Source: Hsuehochloa calcarea
Taxonomy: Eukaryota > Streptophyta > Magnoliopsida > Poales > Poaceae
Direction: 5' to 3'
DNA length: 64,000 nucleotides
Assembly: GCA_036346395.1 (NCBI GenBank)
Contig: CM070601.1
Coordinates: 17,853,763 to 17,917,762 of the forward strand
A model generated the notes under the pieces. That model worked only from the letters and a program-made list of their open reading frames with translations. It made no database searches and was not told where the DNA came from. Positions within the stretch are counted from its first letter, which is position 1. Each line of letters starts with the position of its first letter. The translations under genes and the position numbers were made by a program. Positions 44,285-56,404 of this stretch are shown here, piece by piece.

Positions 44285-45840
44285 AGAGGTCGAACCTCCT
44301 CCAACCTAGGGTATAGTCGAACCTCTGCTAGTCGAACTCCTCCTTGCCTAATAATGTGATCGAACCTACATTTCCGACCAGATGGTCGAAGCTCCTTCCG
44401 ACCAGATGGTCGAAACCCTCCCGACCAGACGGATGAAACTGCTCCCGAGCAGATGGACGAAACTCCTTCGGAGCAGATGGTCGAAACTCCCTTCGACCGG
44501 ATGGTCGAAATTCTTTCTGACTGGATGATCGAAACTCCCTCTGACCGGACAGTCAAAACTCCCTTCGACCAGATGGTCGAAACTTTTTTAGATCGGATAG
44601 TGGAAACTCTTTCCGCCGACCAGATGGTCGAAACTCCTATCAACCAGATGGTCAAAAACTCCTTTCGATCGAATGGTCGAAACGATTTTTGATTAGATGG
44701 TCGAAACTTCTTTTGACCAGATGGTCGAAACTCTTTCCGACCAGATGGTCGAAACTCCTTTCAACCGGATGGTCGAAAACTCCCTTCGATAGGATGGTCG
44801 AAACTCTTTCCTACTGCATGGTCGAAACCCTCTCTGACCGGGTGGTCGAAACTCCTTTTGATCGGATGGTTGAGACTCCTTTTTACCATATGGTCGAAAC
44901 TACCTACGACCATATAGTCGAAACTCAACTCGACCAGTTAATCGAAATTCCCTCCGACTATATAGTCGAAACCCTTCCCCACCAGTCAGTTGAAACTCCT
45001 TTTGACCAGTTGGTTGAAACTCCCTCCGATCAGATAGTCAAAACTCCATCCTACCGGATAGTTGAAACTCGTCTCGACCAATTAATCGAAACTCCCTCTG
45101 ACCATATAGTCGAAACCTCTCCCCACCAGTCAGTCGAAACTCCTTTCGACCAGTTGGTCGAAACTCGCTTCAATCAAAGAGTCAAAAACTCCTTTCGACC
45201 AGCTCATCGAAACTTCTTCGACCAGTTAGTCAAAAACTCCTTTGACCAAATTGTCAAAACTTCTTCGACTAATAGTCAAAACTCCTTCGACTAATAGTCG
45301 ATACTTCTTCGACCAGTTAGTACAAACCCCTTCGATCAGGTAGTCGTAGCCCCCTTTGGACTAGATTGTCGAAACACCTTTCGACCGGTCAGCCGAAACT
45401 TATTTCGACCAATTGGTCGAAACTCATTCGACCAACTAGTCAAAACTCCTTTGAAAAATAGTCAAAACAATGAACAGTAGTCGAAACAATAAACAGTAGT
45501 TGAAGCAATGAGCAGTACTTGAAACCATGAACAGTGCTCAAAACCTTCTCTACGCAGTATTCGAAACTCATCCCGACCAAGTAGTCGAAACTATGAACAG
45601 AACTCGAAAACCTTCTCAACCAAGTATTCGAAACTCATCCTGACCAAGTGGTCGAAACTATGAGCAGAACATGAAAGCCCTCTCAACCAGGTATTCGAAA
45701 CCCCTTTCTGACTAGGTGGTTGAAATCTTGAATAGTATTCGAAATAATGAACAGTACTCGAAAACCCCTTCTTCCAAGTAGTCGAAACTCTTCTGACCTG
45801 GTGGTCGAAACACTGAACAGTACTCGAAATCGAGAACCCG
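44285..45840. repeat. Minisatellite of about 60 palindromic units of about 24-26 bp
   Basis: Degenerate tandem array with core TTCGACCAGATGGTCGAA followed by a spacer such as ACTCC. The core is a near-perfect dyad (TTCGACCA / TGGTCGAA around a 2-bp centre). Most full units are 24 or 25 bp, so a frame reading MVETPFDQ-type octapeptides stays open for long stretches (44453-44692 and 44689-45294). Units become more diverged to the right of 45290, where AGTCGAAAC, AACAGTA and GAACAGTACTCGAAA variants dominate. The array lies in the interior of the non-coding gypsy derivative. The open frame is probably a by-product of the repeat length. Confidence 0.93.
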
Positions 45841-45999
45841 TACACAGACTAGCCAGTATCTCGGAAATAGCTTACGATACCTACTCGAATCCTATGTCCA
45901 ACACCGAAGACTAGCCAGTATCTCGAATACTGCTCAACTAAACCGAGGAAGCCCCTATTTGGAGTTTATTTGGACTTTTGAATGAAAGTCGAATTCATT

Positions 46000-47640
46000 T
46001 GGGCTTATTCAAATTTTTGGTTGGCTTTTGCGTATAGAATCTAAAACTCCAGAAGACCCTCTACCAGACCACGAGCAGGAGCAGCAATATCTCGACCAAG
46101 GCGGGTCAATACTTTGATCATATTGCATCCAGTCTTTGCAAGTTATGTTGTTTTAAATTATGAAATTGCATTGCTATGGTTTATACAACTATATTGGTTT
46201 AGTTCATAGTTAATGCCTTAATGATAATTAAGTATAAACTTCCAATCCTTGAACTTGAACAATATCAATTGCCACCCTAGAATTAATGGTTTACATACTA
46301 CTTAATAAGTTTGTATCTAAGTGTCATGCTTAGCCTTACTTAGATACGTTGTCGTGTGGGCATTAAATTGCCCGACACCAATCTTTCCAAACATGAAAAA
46401 TGGATTTGGGCCATCGAGACTGGGAGCTTGGCTGGTATATTAGACTAAAGGTTATTTTCAAAACAAACAAAAATATGAAAACCCGATTTCAACTTGGGCG
46501 AATGGAAAGAGTGACTAGTGTTGGTGATGCACATCGATGGGGTATGTGGATGCACCGTCCAAGTCAATAAAGGACCAAGTTCTTGTGATGACCTCTTGTG
46601 TAAAAACAATGTGCTCACAAGTCTACAATAGGTATGACCTGGTTAACTAATTTATTCACCCCCTTGTAACCTCGCCATTGGTGGATATGTGGTGTGCATA
46701 TGGGTAGGAGGCACAGGAAAACCACACGGTGCAAATGGAGATCCCCGGGGGCATGGTCCAAAGGGTGATGCCTAGCGGTGTGGAGTTGCATTGGAGTGGG
46801 CATTATAAAGGCCTTTTGATAATCAACTTAGTCGCACACCATCGGAAGAGTGTCGGAGACATTATAAGTTGATAAAGTGTACGAACTATGTAGAGTAAGA
46901 AAACTATCTAGATAGCCATGCTCACGATCAAAAGCAGTGCCAGGAACTCGTTTGAACTTGCTTTCATTTTATAAAACCATTTGTGTGTGGGTGTGGAATG
47001 AAAAGCTGGGGTGGGACCCCAAGGATTTGAGAAAGCCTAGTCGGGAACCAGTAGTAATTACAGATTTGCCCAAGTATTGAGTGGATGGAGCCCCTCGATG
47101 GTATAGGAAATGGTATCTCCACTAGTACCTTACAAATAAAACTTGGTATATAAAACTTGTTGTGAAAAATGCTAAGTCTCAAGATGTTCTACTCCTTGAT
47201 CTAATTCAAACTTGGCTTTGCGTAAATAAAAGAACTATAAGCCTTCCCTTAACTAGCCTTACATCTATGTTAAATTGAATTGTATGTTGGCTCGCGAGTA
47301 CGGTTGTGTACTCAGGCTCGTCCAATATAATCTTTCAGAGCCATTCGACCAGGACCCTTACGACTACTATGTGGCAGCTGGACCTGTTAGTGGCGAGGAT
47401 GATGAAGCTTATGCCGGGACCCCCAGTCGCTTGCCTGTGGGCAGAGTGGATAGATCCACTACTACTTCATTTGCTTCCGCACTTATCCCTTACTCTGTAC
47501 CCTTTTAAAACAGTGAGCCATACGGCCAATTATATAATATATTTTGGCAGTGTATGTGATGTATGTGATTGATCCAAGAATGTATCTGTGTGTGCTATCT
47601 ACTGATCCAGGGAATGACACAGTAGATTCCAAATTACAAA
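46000..47640 (+). mobile_element. Non-coding internal region of the LARD-like gypsy derivative
   Basis: No coding sequence of note. It shares landmarks with 1091-2645: a motif near the start, the CATCGGAAGAGT block at about 46840, and a final part with TGTGTACTCAGGCTCG and a GAGGATGATGAAGC tract. With the LTR and primer binding site at 43180-43933 and the minisatellite between, this gives a derivative of about 4.4 kb or more lacking gag-pol. A 3' LTR was not recognised. Confidence 0.45.
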
Positions 47641-47842
47641 TTTGGGGTCCGACAAAAATATAGAAAAAACTCAACATCTTCCTGTAGCAACGTGTTACGA
47701 ACCGGACGATATATGGTTTATGCAGAAAGGAATATGTGTGCAGGTTTATGCCGAAGCAACAACCGTGACGCAACAAAAAAGCAATGTAAAACACGATTAA
47801 GAGAGCAATGAGGTTGCCGCGTTAATCAGTGCGTTAACTAAT

Positions 47843-50190
47843 TGTGTTGGACCGAAAAGGGTGACTAGATAGTGAATAGGATCACGTATATTTTTCAAGT
47901 CAACAGAATTCAATTTCTTCTTCATTCCAATAGCTATGTAAGCTATAAAGATCAAAGAACAAAACACACAGCAAAAGTCTTGCGTTGAATCCGAAAAACC
48001 TCGAGGACAAATCCTCTCGGCCGGTCTGGCCACCGGTGGCCGGCTTGACCGCCGGTAGCTGGTCTGACCACCAACCGTAGGGACAACAGCCCGAGACGAT
48101 CTCAAATGAACCTAACTTTTTATTCTGAGATCCAAATCCTCTCATATTTCAAACATAGCAGCCAATGTTCCACGAATTTCTTGATTGAGATCAATAAGGC
48201 ATAAAAACCGAGAAAAATCAAACTTTGATTCAAAAGTTTGCTCGTAGGTGGAAGATGGCCAATATAACGCTATATCAATTCCCACAGGTTCTAGCAAGCT
48301 AAATCACATCAAAGGACCTGATTTAAACCCTAGGAACACAAAAAATAATACAAAGGCATCAAAGAGAGAGCAAGAACAAGATATAACTCATCTTGAGGCA
48401 AACTTGCTTGGATTGATTCATAGAATTATCGGTTTACAGCCACTCCACCATGGAGACAAAAGCTCAACACTTAAGCACTCAATCAATCCATCTATCTCAA
48501 ACCCTAGTCTCCTCTATCTCTCCACTATCTCCAAATCACAAATTACAGTTTTTTAGGCTTGAGTTGATGGGTGCAAATCCTAAACCCTTTCCTTTTATAG
48601 TGGATGTTAGGTATAGAGAAAAAAAAACCTTATTGAACACCTATTAAACCCACACACAAATGGGTTTACACTCACACATGCTTCTCAAAGTAAACGACGA
48701 ACCATGTCTCATGAATCCTAGTCTTCGTGATCTCCGTCTTCTCTTGACCTAAACCGCATCTCCTTTGTGTCGTCTTGCGTTGCAATTTTTCTAATGTCAC
48801 CAACCCGGTATTTTGACAAAGATACCAAATTACCCCTTCTTGAACATTCTCCAAAAGCCGAGTCCAATCATCATAAAGCAATCACATGATTCGCCATGTG
48901 TAGATTCATTAATGGCTATATCCATGTCGGCAAGTCTCTCCCATCTGGCTCCGACCGAAACCACTATGGCACTTGCATCTAGGGGTGTCAACAGATCGAA
49001 TACAAATCAAATAGTGGTCTTCCCATATTCGTTTTTTTTTACGAATACGAATTCAAATATTGTCTAATACAAATCGAATGTTGCAACGAATATGAATACA
49101 AATCGAATACCTGCTCTCAATTTGGTCGGATTCAGATATCCTCATAACTTACATAATTTCAAGATATTTATGATACTTTATCCTCGTATATAGCACACCT
49201 AATCATTATAATTTACCTATTTCACCAAAAAAATGTGAATTCATATTAAACTAAAAATACTCATCCAACTAATTAGTCATACTGTAATAAAATATGTATA
49301 TTGTTTTATCGAATTCGAATACTAATACGAATAGTGCGGATAAAGTAACATTTCATATGGAAAAAGTCCATACCATATTCGTCGTTTCCATATTTTTTAT
49401 GCGAATGCGGATAGGGGATAAATTGTTAATCAAATCAAAAAAATCTAAACCATATTCGCTACCAACCGAATTCGAATGCCGGGTAAAATAGATATTTCGA
49501 ATTCGATTGACACCCCTACTTGCACCGACCCCCAAACCACTTGATGCAACCCGCTGCACCGAACTTCTTATTCAATGGTTCTTGTCCATCTCGAGCCATG
49601 CTTGAGTCCATCCACTTCACCTGATATTCTTTATCATTCAAACCTTTGCTCTTCTAGCCTAGTCCAGATCATTCTCATTGTTGACCATAGTCGACTTTAA
49701 GCCCACTATATAACAATAGACCAAGAAATCGATTTCGGGTATAAGTTCTTCGTAACTCGACCCACGTTAGCTAATATATGCACCATCCAACACCTATGCA
49801 CTGAAATATATGACTTTGGCAAAATCCACAAAGTTCACCGCTTTCTCAGCGCTTGAACCTCCTCTGGTCGGACTGAACGCCGCCCACGGTCTGACTGTCC
49901 TCACCGGTCTGATCGCTGGTAAATGGCCGGTCAAACCGCTCCAGAATTGTTTCCAAGTCTAGACTGCATCTTTTGTGAAAATTTCGAACTCTAGCTAGGT
50001 TTTTTTTTCCCTCAAAACTCTATTTTTATGAGATCTGATGCAAACTCACCTCCTAACACTACAGCATAAGCATTTTAAAGAATTTCTCAAAATTCTAACC
50101 TTTTCAAATCGGATGATCAAACCGCCTCTTACTTGACGGCACAACTTTGATGAAACTGAGGTCACCTCGATATCATTTTCAATTGGTCAA
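47843..50190 (-). mobile_element. Long LTR of a retrotransposon, minus strand, with nested MITE
   Basis: Plus-strand ends TGTTGGACC (47843) and GGTCAACA (50190) form a short inverted repeat. GGTCTGACC/CCGGTC-type motifs recur at both ends (48010-48075 and 49865-49945), as in a family of long grass LTRs. On the minus strand a TATAAAAGG box is visible at about 48590-48600. No coding region or matching target-site duplication was seen, so it is a solo LTR or a single surviving LTR. Its length without the inserted MITE (48980-49518 plus its 8-bp duplication) is about 1.8 kb. Confidence 0.5.
48980..49518. mobile_element. hAT-type MITE (539 bp) inside the LTR
   Basis: Terminal repeats TAGGGGTGTCAA and TTGACACCCCTA, flanked by CTTGCATC (48972-48979) and CTTGCACC (49519-49526), a one-mismatch 8-bp duplication. 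The interior is AT-rich with many GAATTCGAAT/ATTCGTATTCG motifs that pair across the element. A different family from the elements at 41613 and 62145. Confidence 0.9.
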
Positions 50191-50594
50191 CACACTGATT
50201 ATGATCTCCGCAGATTGGAGTGACCAGCTACAGGGATTGCGACAAGGATTGGATTGGATTGGATCGATCACAGTGGGCTCGACGGATCGAGTGAGGAGGA
50301 AGGAAGAAGCTTCCATCTGAATTAACTAATTAATCCGGTATATTGTACTGACATCTGAAACACGATGAACAACGAACTAGGCATATGTATGTAGACATAT
50401 ACTACGAAGAGATGGAAGATGACCCAAAGAAATTAAAGCTCCCTAGCTTGATCACTTCTTGATTTCTTATGTTTTTTTTAATCTGCTGTTACAGCTGGTC
50501 TATTATCCTTATACAATCACTGGCTCACTGTAACTAGGCGCTGTATATAGCAGTACTAGCAGTAAGAAAGAGGAACTGTAAGTTCCAGCTTCGT
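50191..50594. other. 3' region of the PSY gene and spacer
   Basis: No gene. Includes a repeat of GGATTGGATTGGATTGGATC near 50254 and presumably the 3' untranslated region of the minus-strand PSY gene. Confidence 0.5.
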
Positions 50595-51157
50595 TCATGC
50601 TCTTCCTGGTCCCTTGGGAGGGTCATGGCTGTCGTTCGCGCCGGGCACAGGGTAGTCGTTCACCTCCACGTCCATCCTCGCCGCCGCCCTGCCGAGGTTC
50701 CGCTCCGCCGCCATCGTCATCTCCTGCACGAACACAAGCCGTGGTTCCTGTCAGCATAGCTGCATATCTCAGGATTGCAGTTGCAACTGTATATGAATCT
50801 GCTTGCAAATCCTCCCAGTTGTACTAATTGTATTTGCAGCAACAGTCCTACAAAATCAAGATGACACAGCAGTCCAGATGGGAGATCGGATCAGAAGAAA
50901 ATACCTGAGCAGTAAGTTTCAGAGCTGGCGGGTGCTGCTGGTTCCTCAAGTACAGGCTTCCTGCAGTTGCAAAAACGCATAAACAACGGAGCATACGCAT
51001 GGATAATCAAGAATCAAATCAGAGTAAAATTAAGGCCTCCATGAATCGGCGAGATCGACTTACTTGACATGGGCACCGAGGAAACCAGGGGGAGGAGGAG
51101 GAGGCAGGACAGCACGAGGAACGCGAGGAGAGGCTTCTTGGAGTAGCAGTACTCCAT
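50595..51157 (-). CDS. PSY: PSY-family tyrosine-sulfated peptide hormone precursor
   Basis: Three minus-strand exons: 51157-51064, 50960-50905 and 50723-50595. They total 279 nt, giving 92 residues, with GT-AG introns and matching phases. The N-terminus is a signal peptide: MEYCYSKKPLLAF, then a leucine-rich core LVLSCLLLLPLVSS. The C-terminal part reads AERNLGRAAARMDVEVN, followed by the presumed mature peptide DYPVPGANDSHDPPKGPG. The DY start (sulfation site), AN and HDP positions match the PSY consensus (compare PSY1, DYGDPSANPKHDP). PSY peptides are secreted, processed and perceived at the cell surface; they promote cell expansion and balance growth against stress responses. The gene is too fragmented by introns for simple ORF finding. 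All key residues are present; the mature ends are inferred. Confidence 0.88.
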
Positions 51158-51867
51158 TGCTCGCAACTCGCAAGGATCAACTCTCCTGCGGATTAAGTGG
51201 CTGTCGCTCGCACACCGCTGCTGATCTGGTAGGCAACGGTGGCGTTGCCTGCTTGGGGTTTTATAGTTGGACCATGCTAGCATTAGCTTTCTCCCCGCAG
51301 TCCGAAAGGTCCTCGCGTCACTTGCTTTATTTAGAGGGTTGATGTTCTGCTGTTACTCCCGCTTACCGAAACATATCCCCATCTGCAAGGTAGGAATGTT
51401 AATGGAATTAATTAGTAACAGTTGAGCATCCTTCCTGAACTCCGGTCATGCTGCCATGTGTGGGATTAACTGGAGGAACAACAAAGCAGGAAGCTACCAG
51501 CACATCTCGTGTCAATGAAATCCCGTCATAAATGTCCATCTTCCGTATTTAAATTATGTAGCGAAAGATCTGCGTCTTTTAAAAATTAAAAGCTGATGAA
51601 TGCGGCAGCCTGGCAGGCAATTTAATATTTGAACAAAATGAATTAATACTGCAAATTACTCCTCCGTTTTAATGACGTTTTATTAACTTTGACGAGGATA
51701 TCATAATTCTTAATTAATTAAAATATTATATGCAATTGTTACCATAAATAGCAATATCTCGTAAAGATATCTTTTATCATTAATAAGGGGGAAGCATAGC
51801 TGAGTGACGACCAATCTATATGGCTGTAAGTGCCTTAGATTTCTTACGACCACATTATGACTGTAAA
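51158..51867. other. Upstream region of the PSY gene
   Basis: Promoter side of the minus-strand PSY gene. A TATAAAAC box on the minus strand at about 51258-51265 lies roughly 105 bp upstream of the ATG. Further right is AT-rich spacer without genes. Confidence 0.5.
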
Positions 51868-52440
51868 CTTTACTATGATCATTTTATGGTTTTAAATTTT
51901 ACTACGATCAGATCAACTGCGACCACCCTATAGTCAGCAAAGGCTATAGACATGTGAGTCCAATCGACTATGGACGCTTATGCGCTGTGTTTAATACACA
52001 TAATAGTTTATATGTGTTATTATTCTCTGAGATAACTACATATATTAAGTATTTGTCTCTGATATAACTGCAAGACGACGTGGGAAGATCAGTATCTAAC
52101 AATAACCGTCACAGAATGTGCGTATTTCATCAAACGATGAGAGACCTCTTGATACGGGACAACCGTCACCCTTCACGCGTTATATAAGGAGTAAAACTGG
52201 TGAACAGAGAATGGAGAAGATCAAGCGGATCGAACGACAACATAGACACATACATAAGTCATTAAGCCATTGTTCTAGTGATTTCCTCCCTATTGTAAAG
52301 TATAGTCAATATAGCAACACAGAAGTAGTGTTATTATTCTTTCAGGAGAAGGTCCGAACCTGTATAAAATCTTGGTGTCTTTTTCTGTGTGGTCTAACTC
52401 AATAAAAGTCCCTAGTATTCATTCATAAGATCGATTCTAA
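51868..52440 (+). mobile_element. LTR-like fragment
   Basis: Resembles the transcribed part of a gypsy LTR: ACGCGTTATATAAGGAG promoter-like element at about 52179, a leader with CATTGTTCTAGTGATTTCCTCC, and a GTCCGAACCTGTATAAAATC block near 52353 similar to the end region of many grass LTRs. Ends and target-site duplication not found. Confidence 0.35.
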
Positions 52441-55400
52441 ACCATCGACAAACTTGTTTTTGTTCTCGAATAGAATAGATGATGTTTTGGGTTTTCAATA
52501 TAAGTTGGTTGGTATGAATGCAATTTGGTGATGTTAGGTTGTTGAGACTTGCAGATTGGGCTAGTGGAGCACTAATCGGGTGATATTAACTAAGGAAGTG
52601 ACTAGCGAGTGGACGTCCGATCTGGGTGCTAGGATCGGACGCCCGGGTTTGTCAGATCTAACTCCGTTCGATCTACCTCAAAGTCACACAGTAAAATTGT
52701 AGTACACGCAACAACATAGTATTATTATGTGTGCAACAAAAACGTTGCATTGCAAAAAAAAAACATGGACGATTAGCTCCCAGATGTACTCTCAGTTGCA
52801 ATAATTTGGAACAGGACATGCAACAAATTAATTCACTATCCCAACAAATTTGGGTTCTAACTCAAATAATGGAATCAAATCCCAATCACTCGACAAAATT
52901 CACTTTAAATTGCAGATTCTGTTCTTTATAGAAAAATATACTTGTAAAAAATAGTACAAAAGTTTGAAACAAACAATTTAATATGCAATAAATTTACAGT
53001 GAAGTGCAACATCAATCCGATGAACACGTAATAAAATTACCCACGGTTGCAACCACCTGTTACAACAAAAACGATGCGCAAGGTATGTCAGAAGATTGAA
53101 TGACACTTTGGAGAACGTGTTAGGGTTGTGACTGTATTCAAGTTTTCCTATAGACATTAGGCCATAATTAAATTAAATTAATACTTTTTAACTGTTTGTA
53201 AGCAGATTTAATTTTATTTCAATTCACAATTGAAATAATAGACCCAGTCAAAAGTGTGCAGGCTGGCGATTTCATAACCTGTCTCGACGCTTCAACGCAT
53301 TACGATATCATGATATGGTATTTGCGCCATTTTTGGTCTGGTCAAATGCTCACGTTACTGCCCTCACCATCCAATCTTGGAGATATACTATTACTGAGAA
53401 ATAACAAAGTCAATCGCATCGCAAATTGCTCGCTGGTGGCAAGCTGGCTCCCTCCTCTTTTAAACAAATCATCCCATTAGCCATTGCTAATGGCCAATGC
53501 TCTGAATTTTAGTTTCTGTAATCAAGCAGACACTCCAAACCTTAAGTTCTAATGCAAAACAAGGCATCTCTCTCTCTCTCTCAGCTGGTAGATCGTGTGA
53601 TGTGAATGCAATGCGCTTCATTCGGATACAGAAAATCTTGAGGTGATTTGGACTGACATTAGTCACGACTCACAAGAGTACTACACAATAGTTGGCCTGA
53701 CTGTTCATGGCCGCAGTCGAGTGCTGGCCTGTGACCATTCGCAGAAAAAAAAATGACCTCTCGGGACTGGGTTCTCGGTTAAAATAATACTGTTAACAGA
53801 TAAGCAAAAATAATATTGTTGTAGGTGACTTTATAACAATAGCATCGATTTTAGATTCAAATGCCACTATAGAAGGCCTATTGCGACAGGTCCTATACCG
53901 TAGCATTTGAAGGTGGAATAGATTTTTTTTTTCTAATTCACTCTCGCAGGCTATTATTATTATTTTATCGTGCAACAGTGCCATTTGAACGCACTATGTA
54001 TGGTAAAACGCAGCAGAAGGATGGGAACGATAGAAACGCAATACAGAGCGACGGAGACACAATAGGGGCACATATTGCTTGCTAGCACGGATGTAACCGG
54101 TTCCAACAGTAGTATCATCCATTTCCTGCCTCACTCCAAAAGTCGAAAACGGTGCAGTATTTCGTGCTCGCAAAAGCAGCAGCAAGTCATCAACAGTGAA
54201 TTAGTGACACCATCATTTCAACGCAATTGCAATGCGCACCCATGCTATATATCCAAAACCAAAAGGCCGATGGTATTTGGTACCACTGAAAATGCGAAAC
54301 AGTGAAACTTTTGATTTTCCGTCGGGAGAGGGCGAAACAGTGAGCGAAATCAACTTTGCGTTTTTTTCCCTGAATGGCATCGTTGACCGTTCCGAATAGC
54401 AATTCTAGCAATTTTTCCGCATAAAATGCAAAAAAAAATCTTATCCATACACCAAAGGATCGGAGCTGTCGTGCGGACGATAAATTGGCGAGTCTGGCCT
54501 CAGAGGCATGGATAAGGCAGCTGGTCGATTGAAAATTTGGTGAATAGTGTTTTTTAATACTATTTGGAAAACTAATTAACACTTTAAATGTATGCTGCGG
54601 GTGCTGCCGTGTGATTTCATGTGAAAAATTGGTGACGACCGACATCTAAGTTTGAAGCTGCGCGTGTTGTACTGCGCCGTGATTTAGTGTGAAAAAATTT
54701 GTAAATTTTTTTGTTGGTACATATAATAATACATTTAAAGTTGCGAGTACGAAGTAAAAAAAAAACAAGAAAACATTCAAATATATATTTTTTTAAAAAA
54801 AAGTGTTACATAGTTTTAAATAGTGTTCAGATAATGCAAAATAGTGTAAAAACAATATTTACCGAATTTTCAAACGCCTGACCAACTTGTCCGTGTCTTT
54901 GGGGGCGAACTCGCTGACATGTCGCCCGCACGATAACTCTAATATTCTGATGTACAAATAAGGTATTATTTTTGTATTTAACACAATAAGAGAACCAGAT
55001 TTCCTATTCATGACATCAACAGCACCATTTTAACCCAGCACTCTTATCAACTTCCGATATGGCAAATGAGTGCGCCACTCTGAAATGGAGCATGTCGCTG
55101 TGATGTGTCCAATCGGCTCTTCCGAGCAATTGACTCTGGATCTCGACGACAGCGACGCCTCACGGACGGCGCAATTCGGGGGTTTTTTCGGAGTTTCCGA
55201 CGGTGGAATCGGTGGGTGCTTACCTGCTTGCGCATCCCAAATCTGAGTTCTGACCGTCGCTTGCTGCAAAAGTTATCTGAAAACAAAATATTCCCTTTGT
55301 TCTTGTGACAGTGTATCCCCCTTTGGATGGATCGAACTTGGATGCCGATTCCTCTTCTTAAAAGGTAGTAAGTAGTACCTTAGTTCCTCCGAACTATTCT

Positions 55401-56218
55401 CGTGTTTCCCCCTCTTGACTCGACCGATGGATGCGACGGAACGGAACAAGCATGCGTGACTGGCAATCATGGACCCGTAAGCGGGCAAACGTCGTGATAG
55501 ATGCACACGCACACTTGGTCTACTAGCGGCGAGAGATTGAACGGATGGACGGTCGGGATGTGGCTGCGCCGGGCTCTCGTGAGCATGCGTGTGACATTCA
55601 AAGTGGAATCTCCGAAAGCGAAACAGAAGCGTCAAACAAAAAAAAAAAAGAGGAAAAGTTTCTGTAACACCGTGAACTCTGTTTGAAAGTTCGTTCGGCA
55701 CTACGAACTATTAAATTAAACATTTGACCATTCAAATTTTGCAATTCAATTCAAATAATACCTTGATCCGATTTCGCATGTGGTATTATCCGCATGCCGT
55801 AATGAGTGCACGATTTTACCACGTAGAATGATACGTTGGCCAAATTTAGATGAATGACAAATAAAACCCACATAAGCTTCTCCCAAATCAAAACAGAGGG
55901 GAAGGAGCTATAGAGACGACAACCATGGAAGAGTGGCTAGTAGCTCGGCAGGGAGAAACCCCGGTGAGCCCCACCTATCAATGACCCAACTTGGTTAGCG
56001 TATCTTTCTATATGGCAAAACCGCTCACTCATTGTGATGCGCGGGCAATATCCTCCTGCGAAACCGAGTTAAGGTATTATTTGAACCGGATTACAAAGTT
56101 TAAGAGGTAAAATATCTAGTTTTATAGTTCAGTTGTTGGGTGGACTTTCGAGCCAAGTTTACTGTATTACATGGACTTCATCGGCAGTCAAAATTAACAA
56201 ATGAGATTATAACCAATT
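52441..56218. other. Intergenic region, no gene seen
   Basis: About 3.8 kb of spacer with poly-A and poly-T runs, a (CT)n tract at about 53568-53582 and AT-rich stretches at 54690-54860. Open frames at 54190-54645 and 55273-55701 on the minus strand show no recognisable domains. No transposon ends were recognised. Confidence 0.5.
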
Positions 56219-56285
56219 TTGTTTAAAAATGAAATGATAAATGAGAAGACAGTCAGCGCTGATCAAAACCTCAATAATGGGTCAC

Positions 56286-56404
56286 GGCCCACATATAATC
56301 CAGGGATTTGGTCCAGACCTATAATCCAACCATTTTGGCCCACAGACCGTCGACTTCTCAAATTACCCAAGCTCGGCCCACTGCGCGCTCATATGAAACC
56401 CTAG
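56286..56404 (+). promoter_or_regulatory. Promoter of the eL24 gene: three site II elements and a telo box
   Basis: GGCCCA (complement TGGGCC, site II) occurs at 56286-56291, 56337-56342 and 56375-56380, followed by AAACCCTAG (telo box) at 56396-56404. This combination is the well-known signature of plant ribosomal protein gene promoters and is bound by TCP and telo-box factors. Its position shortly upstream of a pyrimidine-rich leader (CTGCCTCCCTCCTCTCTTCC) indicates transcription start near 56400. Confidence 0.85.

Noticed and set aside
44453..45294. Acidic octapeptide-repeat protein frames
   Set aside because: They follow from a minisatellite with unit length near 24 bp; the frame breaks where unit length changes and there is no start or gene context. 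Kept as a finding about the repeat, not as a gene.
44285..45840. CRISPR-like array
   Set aside because: Units are contiguous and degenerate without unique spacers, and the genome is eukaryotic.
54190..55701. Minus-strand frames of 151 and 142 codons upstream of RPL24
   Set aside because: No recognisable domain and sequence composition of ordinary spacer; no evidence of exons.
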